Below, piece by piece: positions 29,401-38,284 of a DNA stretch of 64,000 nucleotides. The DNA lies in assembly GCA_020091685.1 (NCBI GenBank), contig CM034602.1:3272380-3336379 (forward strand), given 5' to 3'. The notes below the pieces were generated by a model that saw only the letters and a program-made list of their open reading frames with translations, did no database searches and had not been told where the DNA came from. Source of the stretch: Lutjanus erythropterus (taxonomy: Eukaryota > Chordata > Actinopteri > Lutjaniformes > Lutjanidae). Every line of letters begins with the position of its first letter. Positions within the stretch are counted from its first letter, which is position 1. A program made the position numbers and the translations under genes.

Positions 29401-32400
29401 CCGCCAAACTGCCGCTGCTCCTCAACTTCAACCCGCTTAAATTTAGTTTAGAAATGAGTAGAGAGGAAGTCAAACGAGCTGAAATAACTAGTAGACTAAG
29501 TGGTTCGTCAACAAACGTTAAAGAATTTTCATAGTTGTCAAAACTTTGCTGGTTCTGGATTCTCAAATGTGAGGATTTGGTGCTTTTCTCTGTTTTGAAT
29601 TACTGTAATGAGGATATCTTTAGGTTTTGAACTGTTGGCCAAACAAAAGACTGGTGTTAGACGATTTCACCACATCCTTGTGATGGACATTTTAGTGAGA
29701 TTCTTGTTATTGAGACTGCTGACTCTTCACTCCTCTTTACAGGCCAGTAAGGGCCACAAGTCATCAACAACTACTACGCCAAAAAACAAGGCCTGTCATG
29801 GCCCCGAAGCTGACATCCATATAAAGGTTTCTTCTCATCTCAAACTGGAGCATCTGAAGACAAATTCCACACCTGGTATGTTATGATCAGCTAAAGTTAG
29901 ACACAATACAAGATGAATAAATCCCCCATATATTTAGTTTCACTGTCATCTCTGCTTTGTGTTTTCATAGCTGCCATTGGGGCATTCAAGATCCACTAAT
30001 AAACAAATGAAAGATGCCAACTTACAACCTTGACTGTAACTAATATTTTCATGAAATTTGATTTGTTATAAATGTGAGGCTACTTGTTGGAATTAAATTC
30101 AGTTCCTGGCAGCGATCTAATCAGCTCTGCCAAAACATGAACCTTCTGAATAACAACAACTTCCACTGGAACATGCAGCTCCAATCTATGAATAGGCAAC
30201 ATCATGTGTAGATTATTCAGAATTTCAGTTTTTGTGAGTTTCTCCAAAAACGTAGCTTTCTATATATATTATATTGTTGTATATTGTTGCCTGGTTGCTT
30301 GTGATGTTCTAATGGTCTGAATAAATGACAAAATGTTGTAAATGAATGTTTAAACTGAGAAGTTTAGACTTATCCTCCCATTTATTGTTTCCATATTACG
30401 CTTACATGATACCAGTACACACAGTTACAATATGATTATACTGTTCTATACATCTTAGAGAAAACTGAGACCTTATGATGCAAAAATGCTTAATTAAAAA
30501 CTCTGTGTACATCTATAACAAAAAACTTGCACTATATAATTAAAAACTGGTTGCATTTGGCAGTTGTGGTGGCATTGCAATAGGTGCATCAACATCTGTT
30601 GCCTGGCAGATCTGCTTTCTACTGACGCTATTCTTCTGCATCCAAATAACACCTGACCTGATTATAGTTTTGTTAACATAAAACAGTTCTCCTTAGCCAA
30701 TGCTGTAAAGGAGTTTAGAAAAAACTGCATTACAATCATGGCTTATTCTTAAAATGAAAAAAGGAACTTTTTGCAGAATATATTCTGCACATTAAGGTAC
30801 AAAATGCATGTCATTGAAACTGGTATTGAACGCGGAAGACAAGTTTTATCTTTATTGACATCTGGTGATGTGTTGCCTGAACATGTCAAGACAACATTCA
30901 CTACCCCAAAACCACAGTGACTACTAATCCTGGTGCAGCCCCAGGCTGAAGAGGGAGGTCACTGACAACCTTTCCCAGGGGAAAAAGGAGAGTCTCTGCA
31001 GACGAAATGGGTTGAAACTGTCCTGTCTGCCTCACATTAAAACTCAAAAGACCAGTTTGAGCCCACACACTCTCAATAACCAGTTTAACTTGGTTAATTG
31101 TCAGTCATTAAACTCTAAACGCTGCAGGTATGTCCACGTCCCTGGCCAACATTACTCTCTTGCAGAGGCTGTAGCAGGCTTTTAAAGCTGGAGTGAAGAC
31201 ATGGGTATCATAAAACAAAATGACCCAAGGAATTCATTGGTACTAACCATGTCATTCTGTCTTGTCAGGAAGTGGGGTGAAGCCAGAGCCATTTTTAAAG
31301 GGGTCCCGTGATGTCCCACCTAAATGAAATGGGTTTTATGGATATCCAAGAGTCTCTCCTTTATAGCTGAGCTCTCTTTATGCTAATACCATACAGTCTT
31401 TTTGCATGCAGTATAAATGTGTAATTTTTGTCTATTCTAAAAATGGCGTATTTGAATATTTTTGCATACCGAGGTACATAAACAGCATTGGACTAACATG
31501 AATTAGGTCTGACTGGAAAGCTGAGACTCTTGTGGAATCAGTGAGCCCAGTTTTATTCAAATGTGATGATAGTTCAGTCCCTACAGTAGCCATTTCATTA
31601 TAGTGACACCATTATTTGAAATGCCCCTTCACTGTATAAAATGGCCTGTTGTGACCTCTAAGATAATCATAACCTCATGAAACTTCACAACCACAAGCTA
31701 GAGACCCGGGACAACCGGACGACGGATGGAATTTTTGGTATACTGACAATAAAGGGGGTCTATGAACAATCCCCAAAATGAGAAATGCTTGCCATCCAAT
31801 CACTGAAAAAAATGCAATTTTCAAAGAAATCTCCCATATGTTTTTGATACCAAATCAAGAATTGAGTGATCAGAAATTAGAGTTGGACAATTTGGTAAAA
31901 AAAAAAAAAATCATACTGCGATTATTTTTATTGAAATTTTGATTGAAATATGTCACGCAACTAGAGGATATGATCAATTTTGTGTAAGGATTTTCGTGTT
32001 CACTGAAAAAACAGTGAAGGTCTGTCCCAAACAAAAATGTTTTCTTTCATCTGGAACACAAGGCTGGTTGTACCTCATTACAATGCTGTTTTCTCATACA
32101 CTTTTCCTTTTTCAAGAAAATGCAACTTGGTTCTGCAATTTGGATATTGCACTTTGCCATAATATGATTAACTGTGCAGCCCTATAAAAATGGTAAAATT
32201 GTGCACCAGATCTGTGTTATAAGTGCTATCAATGCAAAAAGTGTTGCAACAGCTTATGAGACATGATAGAACATGGGAATGACCATCATATACTTCAGTC
32301 AAAATCTTCTTAACCCTTATAAACTCCAAACTCTTAAAATGTGCAACTGCACATAAAGCAAACAATGTTTATTACAGATTCAAGACTACAAAAATTTGAC

Positions 32401-34047
32401 ACACAATGGGGAGTTTCATGTTAAATTGATCTCCAGGTACCCAGCTTTCAGATGATGTGTACCACTTCTGTGTGCCATATACTGTTGACCTGCTATCCCC
32501 CCAAAGATCTCCTGTCCTCACCAAAAAAAAAAGGCAAAATAAGTGTATGGTAGGGAGGGGTGGAGTGGAGGAGGTTAAAGCCAAAAGAGCTGTGTAACGT
32601 CACGGTCTAAAATTAAATGAAACGTTGTAATTACCGATAATACAGAAAGCCAAAAAAATCAAGCAGCGAAAGGCTGGGTAACGGGTTATCTCGGCTAACA
32701 TCTCGATGTAGCTACAGCTGCTAGCAGCAGTTAACGTTAGCAAATAGTTGGCTGCCATAATGTTAGCAAACCTGGGTTAAAAAGTTACCAGATTAACGAG
32801 CTGTCTAAAGCCTCGTATGGTGAATTGTGGTTCTGAACTGTTACGCCTGCATGATGGCAAATTTTGTGGTCAATTTTACATTTAGCCGCTAGCTAACTTA
32901 GTCCAGATGCACGACGACTGTTAGCGTCTGGAACTGCGCTCATAAGCTGCCCGATTACCGTTATACCTCACTGATAAATCATTGACAACAAGCAAAACAA
33001 AACTTTTCAAGTTAATCTGCAAGAACTGTGTCTTCTTGTAAATTCGGCTCATGAAATGTTCCATAAAGCGACGTTTATTTCAGCGGTTTCCCATTGTTTT
33101 TTCTGCTAATCAACGTCACACTGCTCCAATCTGGTGTACATAATGAGAGACGTTTAACACAAGAAATATGAAGAGACACGATTCAAAAACTTGTAGGTCT
33201 TACAGAAAATACGCACTTTTCGTGCCATTGTATGTACGCCGAATTGACAGGACGATCGCGTAGATGCTAAAAATGTGGTCAATCCTGTTATAAAATACCC
33301 GTCATACTGAATATGATATCATAGGTAATGAATTGGTGATTTTTTGACCGGCATTTAGCGTGACGTTCTCTCAATACAAAGGCTAGTCTAGAAGGGAACC
33401 CCAGACCCGGGAAAAACCTCGCGAGAATCAAAATTTTAACCCAAACCATTATATTTTCCTACCAATAACCAAGGGTTTTCTTTGCCTAAATCTCCCTATG
33501 TTTAAAACATATATTATAAAACATAACAAGTTTTAACACAACGCACAGCGAGGAACTAACCCTTACAAATCTCGCGAGAGTTTTACAAAGCAAGGGTTCC
33601 CTTCTAGACAGGACTCTGGCTAACGGTGGCAGCAACCGTTAGCTGGTCGGTTCAGCAGGCAGTCACACCCTGCTTCTTTCCCTGCCAACACAGGACACCG
33701 TCTCGCTATTTTACCTCTTTCTTATCCTGGAGACACTCCAGCACCGCCAGGTTGTTGTTCCAGGAATGTTTGGGGCAAAGCCGGGTCAGGTCGTCCCTGC
33801 ACACCGCCTCCTCAGCCAACTTCCAGCCGGTAGAGCGCCTCCGAGGCAGCGAGGCCCCAGCGCCCAGGTTCCTCTCAGCGGCTCCCGGGTTCACCGCAGC
33901 CGGCCCCGGTCCTCCGGCTGGATTCTGTGGGATTTCGGCTTTAGGTCCAAGTCTGGGGACATTGTTGTTTTCTCCATGAATTGGATGCACAGACGACAAG
34001 ATGCACATCAAAAGCAGGAGCAGAGGAACACGTATACAGTCCGCCAT
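997..34047 (-). CDS. glg1: Golgi glycoprotein 1 (cysteine-rich FGF receptor, E-selectin ligand 1), 5' part of gene
   Basis: Eleven coding exons in consistent phase: 34047-33715, 16326-16297, 14947-14861, 11578-11363, 7929-7726, 6476-6405, 5869-5683, 3896-3682, 3363-3242, 1491-1390, 1150-997. They encode about 574 residues: a signal peptide (residues 1 to about 25, MADCIRVPLLLLL...), a short Pro/Gly/Ala-rich linker, then successive Cys-rich GLG1 repeats with the family pattern (GWKLAEE, LLWNYKLNLTTDPKFES, YRLICGFMDKC, SSDDFHLDR, CQGDAARLCHTHGWNETSE). Vertebrate GLG1 is a type I membrane protein of about 1,150-1,200 residues in the Golgi that binds FGFs, E-selectin and TGF-beta precursors. The remaining repeats and the C-terminal membrane segment lie beyond the left edge. 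All splice sites are GT-AG and no frame breaks are seen. The start ATG at 34047 has A at -3 and G at +4. Recognition is from protein similarity known to me; boundaries are inferred from splice signals and phase. Confidence 0.95.
1390..1491 (-). CDS. glg1: glg1 coding exon 10
   Basis: 102 nt: completes Met489, then ILSCLMEHLYTEKMVEDCEH and RLLELQYFIARDW (residues 490-522), then AA of Lys523. Acceptor TGCAG, donor GTAAGT. Confidence 0.94.
1889..2296. mobile_element. short inverted-repeat transposon (CAGGTTTTC ends)
   Basis: Begins ACAGGTTTTCTGCAGGTC and ends GAGGAAAACCTG, with TTTAAGAC-rich subterminal sequence. Related to 13418-13712, which has the same TTTAAGACTTTTTAAGACC subterminal pattern. 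Non-autonomous, no coding capacity. Confidence 0.5.
2548..2912 (+). repeat. dispersed repeat, copy B
   Basis: Partner of 121-400, with about 60 bp more in the middle (CCTCCAGTGTAACAGAGAGC region). Lies in glg1 intron 9. Family not identified. Confidence 0.6.
3242..3363 (-). CDS. glg1: glg1 coding exon 9
   Basis: 122 nt encoding LQTLIQEADPGADYRIDRAL and NEACESVIQTACKHIRNGDP (residues 449-488), then AT of Met489. Acceptor CACAG, donor GTGAGT. Phase 2 end fits the one-base start of exon 10. Confidence 0.94.
3682..3896 (-). CDS. glg1: glg1 coding exon 8 (Cys-rich repeat)
   Basis: 215 nt completing Gly377 and encoding residues 378-448, including VVSGECQGEMMDYRRMLMED and CSGLHRKGRTLHCLMRVGRG. Acceptor TTCAG, donor GTGAGT, phase 0 at the end. 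Close match to GLG1. Confidence 0.94.
3897..5682. other. glg1 intron 7
   Basis: Short AC run at 3902-3927, a TTCCACCGCAGGAACTTTCC-containing repeat near 4138-4250, then the nested repeat at 4660-5345. No gene. Confidence 0.6.
4660..5345 (+). repeat. dispersed repeat with a nested insertion
   Basis: 4660-4970 and about 5290-5345 match 37780-38115 (shared ATTTTATTTTTGA, TATATTTTGTGG and AAAGTTCCTTG). About 4972-5290, starting AGGGTTGGGTGATGTC, is absent from the other copy and so looks inserted. In glg1 intron 7. Confidence 0.5.
5683..5869 (-). CDS. glg1: glg1 coding exon 7 (Cys-rich repeat)
   Basis: 187 nt: CREALTTRQKLIAQDYKVSY ... EARLSYLLLCLESAVHR plus the first base of Gly377. Acceptor CTCAG, donor GTAAAC. 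Ends in phase 1, matching the two-base start of exon 8. Confidence 0.94.
5978..6275. mobile_element. GCTGCAACTAA-type hAT-like MITE (copy 1)
   Basis: Starts near ACTGCAACTAAATTATTTTCA and carries the family internal pieces (TATAAAACGTC, TTTGTCC, TTTACTGTCATGAA, AAGAAGCTGGAAATA, GATTAACAAATTA). Assigned to a common teleost non-autonomous family whose consensus ends are AGGGCTGCAACTAAC. Superfamily from memory. Confidence 0.5.
6405..6476 (-). CDS. glg1: glg1 coding exon 6 (72 nt)
   Basis: 72 nt encoding residues 291-314, including GEGRVYKCLFNHKFEEAMSE (human GEGRVYKCLFNHKFEESMSE). Acceptor TCCAG, donor GTGAGT, phase 0. Too short to stand out as an open reading frame; placed by phase and homology. 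Confidence 0.92.
6477..7725. other. glg1 intron 5
   Basis: AT-rich, with a pyrimidine-rich tract at about 6825-6930. No gene or clear repeat recognised. Confidence 0.55.
7726..7929 (-). CDS. glg1: glg1 coding exon 5 (Cys-rich repeats)
   Basis: 204 nt, 68 codons (residues 223-290): DIHSQGEVIACLEKGLVREA then AELSSDDFHLDRYLYFACRD and ending ERFCEN. Close match to GLG1. Acceptor TGCAG, donor GTGAGG, phase 0. Confidence 0.95.
7930..11362. other. glg1 intron 4
   Basis: AT-rich, with the (AAT)n tract near 10050 and a diverged repeat near 10110-10350 (ACTTTAAAGTTCTGGTACTG) like one near 4600. No gene. Confidence 0.55.
9968..10085 (+). repeat. unclassified tract ending in (AAT)n
   Basis: A run of AAT units at about 10047-10080 follows a stretch of unclear origin in glg1 intron 4. 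Confidence 0.35.
11363..11578 (-). CDS. glg1: glg1 coding exon 4 (Cys-rich repeats)
   Basis: 216 nt, 72 codons (residues 151-222), starting IKECAAEELGKGYLVSCLVD and ending CGSISTGEK. Cysteine spacing and the sequences HRGNISDYQC and FSDYRLICGFMDKC match GLG1. Acceptor CTCAG, donor GTGAGT, phase 0. Confidence 0.95.
13418..13712. mobile_element. short inverted-repeat transposon, second copy
   Basis: TTTCTACAAG ... CATTTAAGACTTTTTAAGACC at one end and AAGACATTTTAAGG ... GGACCTACAGAAAC at the other, as in 1889-2296. In glg1 intron 3. Confidence 0.45.
14376..14676. mobile_element. GCTGCAACTAA-type hAT-like MITE (copy 2, well preserved)
   Basis: Starts GGGCTGCAACTAACTATTAT and ends AATCACTACAGCTCTTG. 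Full set of internal pieces, including GTTTACTGTCATAGAGGAGT and AGAAGCTGAAATCAGAGAAT. In glg1 intron 3. Confidence 0.6.
14861..14947 (-). CDS. glg1: glg1 coding exon 3
   Basis: 87 nt encoding LLWNYKLNLTTDPKFES plus VAVEVCKTTISE (residues 122-150), nearly identical to the human protein at this place. Acceptor CCAG, donor GTCAGT, phase 0. Contains the N-linked glycosylation sequon NLT. Confidence 0.94.
14993..15019 (+). repeat. (AC)n microsatellite
   Basis: Uninterrupted AC run of 27 nt in glg1 intron 2, about 45 bp upstream of exon 3 on the transcript. Confidence 0.95.
15424..15467 (+). repeat. (AAT)n microsatellite
   Basis: About 14 uninterrupted AAT units in glg1 intron 2. Confidence 0.9.
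16297..16326 (-). CDS. glg1: glg1 coding exon 2 (30-nt small exon)
   Basis: A 30-nt exon encoding ETEIAAECNH (residues 112-121), matching ENEISSDCNH of human GLG1. A pyrimidine-rich tract and AG precede it, and donor GTAAGT follows. Phase 0 on both sides. Too short to appear as an open reading frame; found by joining exon 1 to exon 3 in frame. Confidence 0.92.
17217..17259 (+). repeat. (TG)n microsatellite
   Basis: Pure TG run, glg1 intron 1. A second TG run follows at 17369-17399. Confidence 0.95.
17369..17510 (+). repeat. (TG)n then (GGT/GGGT)n tract
   Basis: TG run at 17369-17399, then a G-rich GGT/GGGGT tract at about 17453-17510 (potential G-quadruplex). glg1 intron 1. Confidence 0.85.
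19970..20300. mobile_element. GCTGCAACTAA-type MITE (degenerate copy 3)
   Basis: TTAATTAATCGCTGTTTGGTTTATAAAAATGTCAGAAAA plus a TTATCGATTAATCC end identify it; the middle is diverged. glg1 intron 1. Confidence 0.45.
20708..20795 (+). repeat. dispersed repeat (pair member 1)
   Basis: Shares TTATTGGAAATGTCTGGATC and CCACCACTGGAATCTA with 42815-42895, in the same orientation. Family not identified. Confidence 0.55.
21907..22337. mobile_element. short inverted-repeat transposon (CCCCTTTTCCA ends)
   Basis: Begins AGTACCCCTTTTCCAT and ends AGTGGAAAAGCCCCAC, typical of a widespread teleost non-autonomous element. No transposase. glg1 intron 1. Confidence 0.5.
24752..25222. mobile_element. Tc1/mariner-like remnant
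   Basis: One end AACTGCCAAAAGTATGTGGA (24754 on) and internal pieces at 24868-24893 and 25110-25210 (complement: GTTGCCACAAAGTTGG, GTCAAGTTCTTCCACACC, GGCTCTGTGC) match a common teleost Tc1-like transposon. Much is deleted and no transposase frame is left. Recognised from memory of the family. Confidence 0.6.
24901..25104 (+). mobile_element. LINE 3' tail inside the Tc1 remnant
   Basis: TGCTGTAACACTGCCAATTC, GTGTGGGACTAATGAAGGAT and a TCTTA-type repeat tail are typical of the 3' end of teleost LINEs, placed between pieces of the Tc1 remnant. Confidence 0.5.
28430..28690. mobile_element. GCTGCAACTAA-type MITE (very degenerate copy 4)
   Basis: Weak likeness only: AAAGCAGCAAATTTGAGAGATTGG and GTAGCTGATTAATTTTC. 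glg1 intron 1. Confidence 0.3.
31881..32184. mobile_element. short transposon with GTGCAGCCCT end
   Basis: Ends TTAACTGTGCAGCCCT, and carries a start-side AGAGTTGGACAATTTGG and ACTGCGATTATTTTTATTG, as in the teleost GCTGCACGATT family. glg1 intron 1. Confidence 0.4.
33386..33609. mobile_element. inverted-repeat element with paired CTCGCGAGA motifs
   Basis: The 16-bp ends GTCTAGAAGGGAACCC (33386-33401) and its exact complement (33594-33609) bound 224 bp. Inside each arm is a CTCGCGAGA core: 33418-33426, and a full TCTCGCGAGA at 33570-33579. The latter is the consensus of the BANP/ZBTB33-type promoter motif. About 100-330 bp into glg1 intron 1. A MITE or a promoter palindrome; no clear target-site duplication seen. 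Confidence 0.6.
33715..34047 (-). CDS. glg1: glg1 coding exon 1 (signal peptide, start of first Cys-rich repeat)
   Basis: Encodes residues 1-111. The ATG at 34047-34045 sits in a good Kozak context (AAGATGG) and is followed by a Leu-rich hydrophobic signal sequence, a variable Pro/Gly/Ala linker, then the conserved stretch GWKLAEEAVCRDDLTRLCPK and NNLAVLECLQDKKE. Donor GTAAAA follows at 33714. Phase 0. The linker is much shorter than the Gln-rich linker of human GLG1. Confidence 0.93.
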
Positions 34048-34802
34048 CTTCACAGAGCCAGTCAGCCTGCTGCTGCATTCAGGAACTGTGGGAAATATGG
34101 GTTCTAGGAGTAAAGTTGCAGACGGATTTTTTTTTTCTTTCTAGGATGGCTGTGGACTGCTCATGAATAATTAATGAGCGCGTGTAGGTTCATCCAATCA
34201 CACAACACAACCACCACGGAAACGTCATCTCCTGGCATTGCTTACTTTAATGGAATGAATAAAAAATAAACACTGAACATTTTCTATAGTAGTATTTGCA
34301 CAACAGCTAAATTTTGATGCAGACACCAGCATGATACTTCTTTTTTTTTAACCTAAGATTGAGAAATATAAATATGCTGTTCAACAAACCCCTTTTCATA
34401 AAAAAAAAAAACATTAAACTTTGGTTGAATGATATATCATTTCTTGAATCACCTGTTTGCACAAAATAACTTACTGATGAAAAGATTTGGTGTTTGTCAT
34501 ATGTCAACCGATAAGTTACAAGAAATGTAAGTTATGTAATTAGAAACCACAAATACAACAATTCAAAATATAAATTGGACATTATATTGAAACATTAAGA
34601 GTCAGCTAATGGGAACGCTCCCCCACCTAAAGTTACATCCATGAACCGATTTATCTGCATGGTGGGAGGGCGTAACGCACAACGCTATTGGGTACTGTAA
34701 ATGCCAATCAATATCTGGGACAAGTCCCTCCCTAGCTGCTGATTTTACAGGAAACATGTAGGCTATAAGCTCCACTCACCATTTCATGGCAACTTCAACC
34801 AT

Positions 34803-35234
34803 TAAAGGGACAGTTCACCACAAAATAATGATTTAAAAAAATCCTCTGGCCTGCAGTGCTGTTTATCCATCTATTTTTTTGTGTGTGTGAGTTGCAGAGT
34901 TTTGGAGATATCAGCTGTAGACATGTCTGCCTTCTCTCTGATATAATGGGACTGAATGGAATCAGGTTATGGTGCACAAACCACTGAAAAATATACAGTG
35001 GAAAAAATTCAAAACCATTGTCTCTTTCCAAAAATCATGACCTCAAATGTTTTTTGTTCCTTTTTTTTCAACAAGCCAAGTGCCACTTGTGCCACTTGTC
35101 AGCTGTAGAGGCAGACACCTCTACAGCTGACATCTCCAAAACTCTGCTACTCACAACACAAATCTTGGTGAATAAATAACACTACAAGCCAGGGGAAAAA
35201 ATGTATTTTTGATTTTGGGGTGAACTATCCCTTC
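34803..35234. mobile_element. long palindromic MITE (AAAGGGACAGTTCACC ends)
   Basis: Ends AAAGGGACAGTTCACC and GGTGAACTATCCCTT are inverted. Internally GCAGAGTTTTGGAGATATCA is mirrored by the complement around 35120-35150, so the element could fold into a long stem. A partial copy is at 59661-59760. Confidence 0.6.
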
Positions 35235-36056
35235 TCCAGAATTGCATACTGCAGCTTTAATGTAGTTTGAAATGATGTAAAAAGCAGCAAATCTTCACGT
35301 TTGAGCCAGAAAATGTTTGACATCTTTGTCCAATAAATGAATTAAACAATTTATCGATGATAAAAAAAAAATGTGTATTCATTTTCTGTCCATCAACTAC
35401 CAGTACATAATTGGGATTAGAGCTCATATCTTTTTTTGTGTCTCTGTAATGTGAGACGTTGGCTCAGACACTTCTCACTGTGGGACAGTTAGTGTCCACC
35501 ATTAACCAGCCTGAACTGGTGTCCAGCTGTAACTGGTGGAGCGTTTGCACAAGAGTGAAAGCAGATGAGCCAGTGTTTGTTTGGATCTTTAGAAAATACT
35601 TTCACTCAAACAAAAAAAAAAAAAAAGAAAACATCAACACTGACTTGAGGAGGAACGCTGCCTTTCCTCAGATCCAGGAACAGGGAAATATGCGGTGGTT
35701 TACTTTTATGCTAATATGTAACTGAATGCTAAAATTTACTGTTCAACCAGTGAATAAAACACAGCTGCAAGAACAATCTAATTATTAAAGTATTAAATAC
35801 ACATGTATAATACAAGACCATTAAAAGACATTTCACCAGGAAAAGGAGATGTCTGGTTGCTCTTTTCACTCAAACACAGATCTAAAATAGAAACAGAAAG
35901 GCAAACCATGCTCTCCAAAATGTAATAAAAATAACTTAAAAAAAAGACATTTAATCAATTTGAAATATGAATAAATTCATTATATATTTTTTTTCTATTT
36001 TAATTGTTTATCAAAACATTTTGTTATAATAATAATTTTTTAAAAGGTCGATCTTG

Positions 36057-36350
36057 TAGACATTATTGATCATTTACTCAATCAATCGATTAGTTGTTTG
36101 GTCCATAAAATCTGTGTGTCACCCAAAGCCTAAGATGACGTCCTCAAATGTCTCGTTTTGTCCACCAGCCAAAAATATTCATTTTAATGTCATAAAGGAA
36201 TAAAGAAACCAGAAAATATCCACATTCGATGAGCTGAAATCAGAGAATTTGGACATTTTCTCTAACAATAACTCAAAACAATTAATCAATTATCAAAATA
36301 CAATAATTTAATAGTTCACAACTAATCAATTAATAATTGCAGCGTCAGTC
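36057..36350. mobile_element. GCTGCAACTAA-type hAT-like MITE (copy 5)
   Basis: CAATCGATTAGTTGTTTGGTCCATAAAATCTG, CCTAAGATGACGTCCTC and AATTAATAATTGCAGC identify it. Between glg1 and rfwd3. Confidence 0.55.
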
Positions 36351-36850
36351 ATGAGCCCATAAGAACAGTACATTTGACATTCATCTACTTGACTGTAAAG
36401 TAGGAATTTACGAGCATGCTTTGAAAGCAGCACCTAGTTGAAGAAATTTGCATGTTTCTAGGTTGAAGCATCCCATAATAACTGATGAGGACGCAGTGTA
36501 ATATAGCATTAAAATTGATTTACGTGACACTTCTTTGTCACATGAATCTGCAGACGTTCTGTCCACTCTGAAGTTCTCTTAGCTGTTTGGTGGTGAGTAC
36601 ATTAAAACCCACAATTAATTTTTTATTTATATTTATTTATACTTCATATCTTCAACTGAGCAATAATAACCCACAATAACTTTGTGCAAAAACTCCACAG
36701 TGCGACAAAGTTGTGTAAGAATACTTCAGCTGTGCAATACTCTGATATATACCCTGCATTTAACACTTACAGATCCATTCTCAGCTTTATTAAGACATAC
36801 TGTTGTTTTACTGGAATATATGTATTTGTAATTATTTCTTTTTCTATTTA

Positions 36851-36918
36851 TTTATATATATATGTATATATGTATATATACATATATATATATAAATATA
36901 TATATGTATATGATATAA
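36851..36918 (+). repeat. TA-rich microsatellite
   Basis: (TATA/TGTA)n tract between glg1 and rfwd3. Confidence 0.9.
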
Positions 36919-37774
36919 ATGGAAATGTTGCACTTTAACTTATTCAACTTTTAAAATGTTTTTTCACTATTAAACTATTTTATCACTATTAAAATACCAC
37001 CAGACTACCTACACATCTTTTTTAAATTAAAACATCTTAAACTCTGATTTATTCTTCACAAGGAGAACGTTTTCTTCGTTACTGCAGAACATTTTGAGGC
37101 TTTTGTTTTGATAAAGGGACTGAACAACCCAAAGCAGCTTTGGATGTGCCACCAAAACAATGACCGACTTTAACTGTGTTTAATTACAATGAATTTAGAA
37201 ACACATTTTGAAAAGAATTTATTGAATGATGCACCATAAAACTAAGACTATAATAAGACCTTAGAAATTGTCGCCCATGATGAGAGACTCTGGCCAATCA
37301 CAGGTCGGTCAGATGGTGAATAACCGAGTTTCATTCCCAGACCATCAGTATTTGACAAAAATGAGACTCGGCAGCAGACTGTCCCTCTCCAGAGTCGCTT
37401 CCTGCACCTTTAAAACATCCTCTGTGGTAAACTGCCGCTGCACATCTGGTTTTTCGTTTACAGCCTCAAACAATGGAATATCCTCCCAGCTGAGCTTGAA
37501 ACCTGCACTTTTCTTATTTTCCCATGGTGCAATGTCAACACATTGTTTGACCACGATTCAGTCGTACTGGATGAACGTGAGCTTGGAGATTTGTCTGTAT
37601 AATTGCTAGTGCATGTATATATGATGTTGTATGTAAATGTTGTTAGCATGAATCTGCCCAGAGACTGAAGACAGAAATTAATTAGTATATAGATATGGTT
37701 TAAACATCTCTTCTCATTTTGAGATCGTTTTTTTGTGCACATGACCCTTGTTTAAAGAAAACTAAGTTACAAGT

Positions 37775-38115
37775 TTCGAGTTTTCAACTGGTTATGAAAC
37801 AGTCTCAGTTTAACACTGATGCCTCTATATAACCTACACAAGTGAGACCAAAGAAGATTAGTTATTTCTATTTATATATTCTTTACGTCTGCTACAGTCT
37901 GATTCTCCTTGAAATTAGATGAAAAGAGCCTGTGTTCACTTTTTCACACACAGTCACAGTGAGTAGTAGTTAAAAGGAAGTAGAGGAAGATTTTTCTGCA
38001 GATAATTTTATTTTTGATGTTATATTTTGTGGTGATTACAGTTGAAACACTACCAGTTTTGTCCACATGGGCCTCCAAACTCAACTAAATCTTAAAGTTC
38101 CTTGTAGTTTCTGTC
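37775..38115 (+). repeat. dispersed repeat, uninterrupted copy
   Basis: Matches 4660-5345 without the roughly 320-bp insert. Intergenic between glg1 and rfwd3. Confidence 0.5.
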
Positions 38116-38278
38116 GTAGTTTCTACAGGATATTTTGTCTCTTATCACAAGAATTATGACTTATATTCCTTGAACTGTTTTACTGTTGCTGATTGTACAC
38201 TACACTGTGTGATAACCTCACAAGATCCCTCCAAAAACAGTCCACTCTGATGACATTAAGTAAAAATAAGTCATCATT

Positions 38279-38284
38279 TTTATT
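38279..38284 (-). terminator. candidate rfwd3 polyadenylation signal AATAAA
   Basis: TTTATT on the plus strand is AATAAA on the transcript, the first canonical hexamer noticed after the rfwd3 stop. In an AT-rich context, so chance is possible. Confidence 0.45.

Larger units (their letters stand above)
16327..33714. other. glg1 intron 1 (17.4 kb)
   Basis: Contains microsatellites, MITEs, the Tc1/LINE remnant near 24.8-25.2 kb and, close to exon 1, the inverted-repeat element 33386-33609. Open frames of up to 171 codons exist (24260-24775) but show no homology or coding character. No nested gene or small RNA recognised. Confidence 0.6.
34048..38264. other. intergenic DNA between glg1 and rfwd3
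   Basis: The first 150-200 bp are the likely glg1 promoter and 5' UTR. Then come the palindromic MITE 34803-35234, a GCTGCAACTAA-type MITE, a TA-rich repeat and the 37775-38115 repeat. No gene seen. Confidence 0.6.

Noticed and set aside
34048-34053. GTG-initiated start six bases upstream for glg1
   Set aside because: The frame is open, but the codon at 34053 is GTG, and the ATG at 34047 has a good Kozak context.
33626-34107. Plus-strand open frames of 113-117 codons over glg1 exon 1
   Set aside because: Antisense shadow of a G/C-rich coding exon; translation is low-complexity and has no family likeness.
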